7,455 bases of DNA from Alphaproteobacteria bacterium. Its GTDB lineage: Bacteria; Pseudomonadota; Alphaproteobacteria; Rhizobiales; Rhizobiaceae. Position 1 is the stretch's first letter. Each line of letters opens with the position of its first letter. The notes beneath the pieces were generated by a model. It made no database searches, had not been told where the DNA came from, and saw nothing but the letters and a program-made list of their open reading frames with translations. Shown here piece by piece: positions 6,902 through 7,455 of this stretch. Made by a program: the position numbers and the translations under genes. The DNA lies in contig JAUIBM010000129.1 of NCBI GenBank assembly GCA_030428345.1, forward strand, positions 1 through 7,455, written 5' to 3'.

Positions 6902-7455
6902 GTGCAGCAAGGCGCGCATGGGGACGGAGACTCGGACGCTCTTGCGCCCGATGACGCTCCGTCATATCGGGTAGGCATGGAAACGTCTCACTTGAATGTC
7001 GCGGAAAGCCGGCCCGCAGCCAATGGCGCCGGCGATGAAGCGCCGCGCTATCAGCAGATTTTCGTCGCGCTCAGGGACAGCATCGCGCAGGGCCGCTATC
7101 GCATCGGCGACAACCTGCCGACCGAGGTCGAGTTGTGCGAGCAGTTCGGCGTCAGCCGATACACGGTGCGCGAGGCGCTGCGCCGCCTGGTCGAGCAGGG
7201 CATGCTCGCCCGCCGGCAGGGATCGGGCAGCGAAGTCATTTCGGCCGAGCCAGGCCAGGGCTTCGTCCATCACGTGCGCTCGCTGGCCGATCTGTTCCAG
7301 TATGCGCTCGACACCCATCTCGATATCCGCACGATCCGCACGATCCGGCTGCCGGCCAGGATCGCGGCGGCGGAAACCGGCACGCCCAGGGTCACGGCCC
7401 GGGTGACGGCGCGCAGGTCGGCGAAACGCACCCGCACCGTCACCGTGCGCCCGGC
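6902..7455 (+). CDS. GntR/HutC-type transcriptional regulator, incomplete at right edge
   Basis: This is a DNA-binding repressor or activator of the GntR family. From the GTG at 6902, residues 1-47 are a hydrophilic leader. Residues 48-113 form the winged helix: RYQQIFVALRDSI, GRYRIGDNLPTE, CEQFGVSRYTVREALRRL and the wing RRQGSGSEV. After it, FVHHVRSLADLFQYALDTHLDIRTI (residues 121-145) resembles the beginning of a UTRA ligand domain, which places the protein in the HutC-like branch. A full member would have about 240-280 residues. The frame stays open to the window edge, but from about residue 151 (position 7350) the sequence no longer resembles UTRA and becomes Arg/Thr/Ala-rich. The opposite strand there reads as a DNA polymerase IV segment. 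The gene is either cut by a rearrangement or spoiled by a chimeric contig end. It follows the lyase gene by 108 bp and probably controls it through the palindrome at 5813 (inference). Confidence 0.85.
   Translation, partial: MQQGAHGDGDSDALAPDDAPSYRVGMETSHLNVAESRPAANGAGDEAPRYQQIFVALRDSIAQGRYRIGDNLPTEVELCEQFGVSRYTVREALRRLVEQGMLARRQGSGSEVISAEPGQGFVHHVRSLADLFQYALDTHLDIRTIRTIRLPARIAAAETGTPRVTARVTARRSAKRTRTVTVRP
7325..7342. repeat. 9-bp tandem repeat ATCCGCACG x2 plus partial third copy
   Basis: ATCCGCACG occurs at 7325-7333 and 7334-7342, followed by ATCCG at 7343-7347. In the regulator frame it encodes Ile-Arg-Thr repeated. It lies immediately before the point (about 7350) where regulator homology seems to end, so it may mark a slippage or recombination junction. 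Confidence 0.6.
7354..7455 (-). pseudogene. dinB: Fragment of Y-family DNA polymerase IV (DinB) little-finger domain
   Basis: The minus strand read from the right edge (codons starting at 7455) gives RTVTVRVRFADL, then RAVTRAVTL and PVSAAAILA. These match the pattern of the C-terminal little-finger (IMS_C) domain of alphaproteobacterial and actinobacterial DNA polymerase IV, a translesion polymerase. The 34 codons up to 7354 fit. Beyond that, the expected helix (IAEELVRA-like) is missing. The frame instead runs antisense through the GntR gene to a TGA near 7274. The fragment therefore lacks its true C-terminus and lies antisense to the regulator's open frame. It is either a gene end broken by a rearrangement or foreign sequence joined during assembly. 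The identification rests on about 32 residues and remembered family patterns, so it is moderate. Confidence 0.5.

Noticed and set aside
5270..6919. 549-codon minus-strand open frame opposite the lyase and through the intergenic region
   Set aside because: It is antisense to a gene with all catalytic residues of HMG-CoA lyase, crosses the promoter and operator region, and overlaps the real minus-strand gene in another frame.
6861..6974. Small 37-codon plus-strand frame with ATGATG start before the GntR gene
   Set aside because: There is no Shine-Dalgarno before it, it overlaps the GntR start in another frame, and the translation looks like random GC-rich sequence.

Overview
The window is very GC-rich and densely coded, with strongly GC-biased third codon positions, short intergenic gaps and overlapping start/stop codons. 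Together with the protein families present, this suggests a soil- or plant-associated alphaproteobacterium, perhaps of the Hyphomicrobiales. That placement is inferred from style and family memory, not from a marker gene. No rRNA, tRNA, CRISPR array, insertion sequence or phage gene was seen.

Layout. Positions 2-5078 (+) hold a compact catabolic operon whose beginning lies left of the window. It contains a 5'-truncated hydantoinase/oxoprolinase A subunit (hyuA), the B subunit (hyuB), a divergent Sua5/YciO/YrdC-domain protein, and an isochorismatase-fold amidohydrolase of the N-carbamoylsarcosine amidase/maleamate amidase type. Gaps are 24 nt, 8 nt and a 4-nt ATGA overlap, so the four genes are probably co-transcribed and translationally coupled. 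The natural reading is ATP-dependent opening of a cyclic amide or imide ring (HyuAB) followed by hydrolysis of the resulting N-carbamoyl or amide product. The YrdC-like protein is the unexplained component.

Positions 5071-5652 (-) hold an unrecognised alpha-helical gene built from 28-residue repeats. It converges on the operon, and both stop codons lie inside one 8-bp palindrome. Positions 5653-5860 are a divergent intergenic region with a direct repeat, a promoter-like element and a 12-bp palindrome placed like a repressor operator at the predicted transcription start.

Positions 5861-6793 (+) encode an HMG-CoA lyase-family enzyme with the full catalytic residue set. It is followed by a GntR/HutC-type regulator (from 6902, +) that runs off the right edge and is the obvious candidate to bind the palindrome. 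At about 7350 the regulator stops looking like a UTRA domain. From there to the edge, the minus strand reads as the little-finger domain of a Y-family DNA polymerase (DinB). This suggests a rearrangement or an assembly chimera at the window end.
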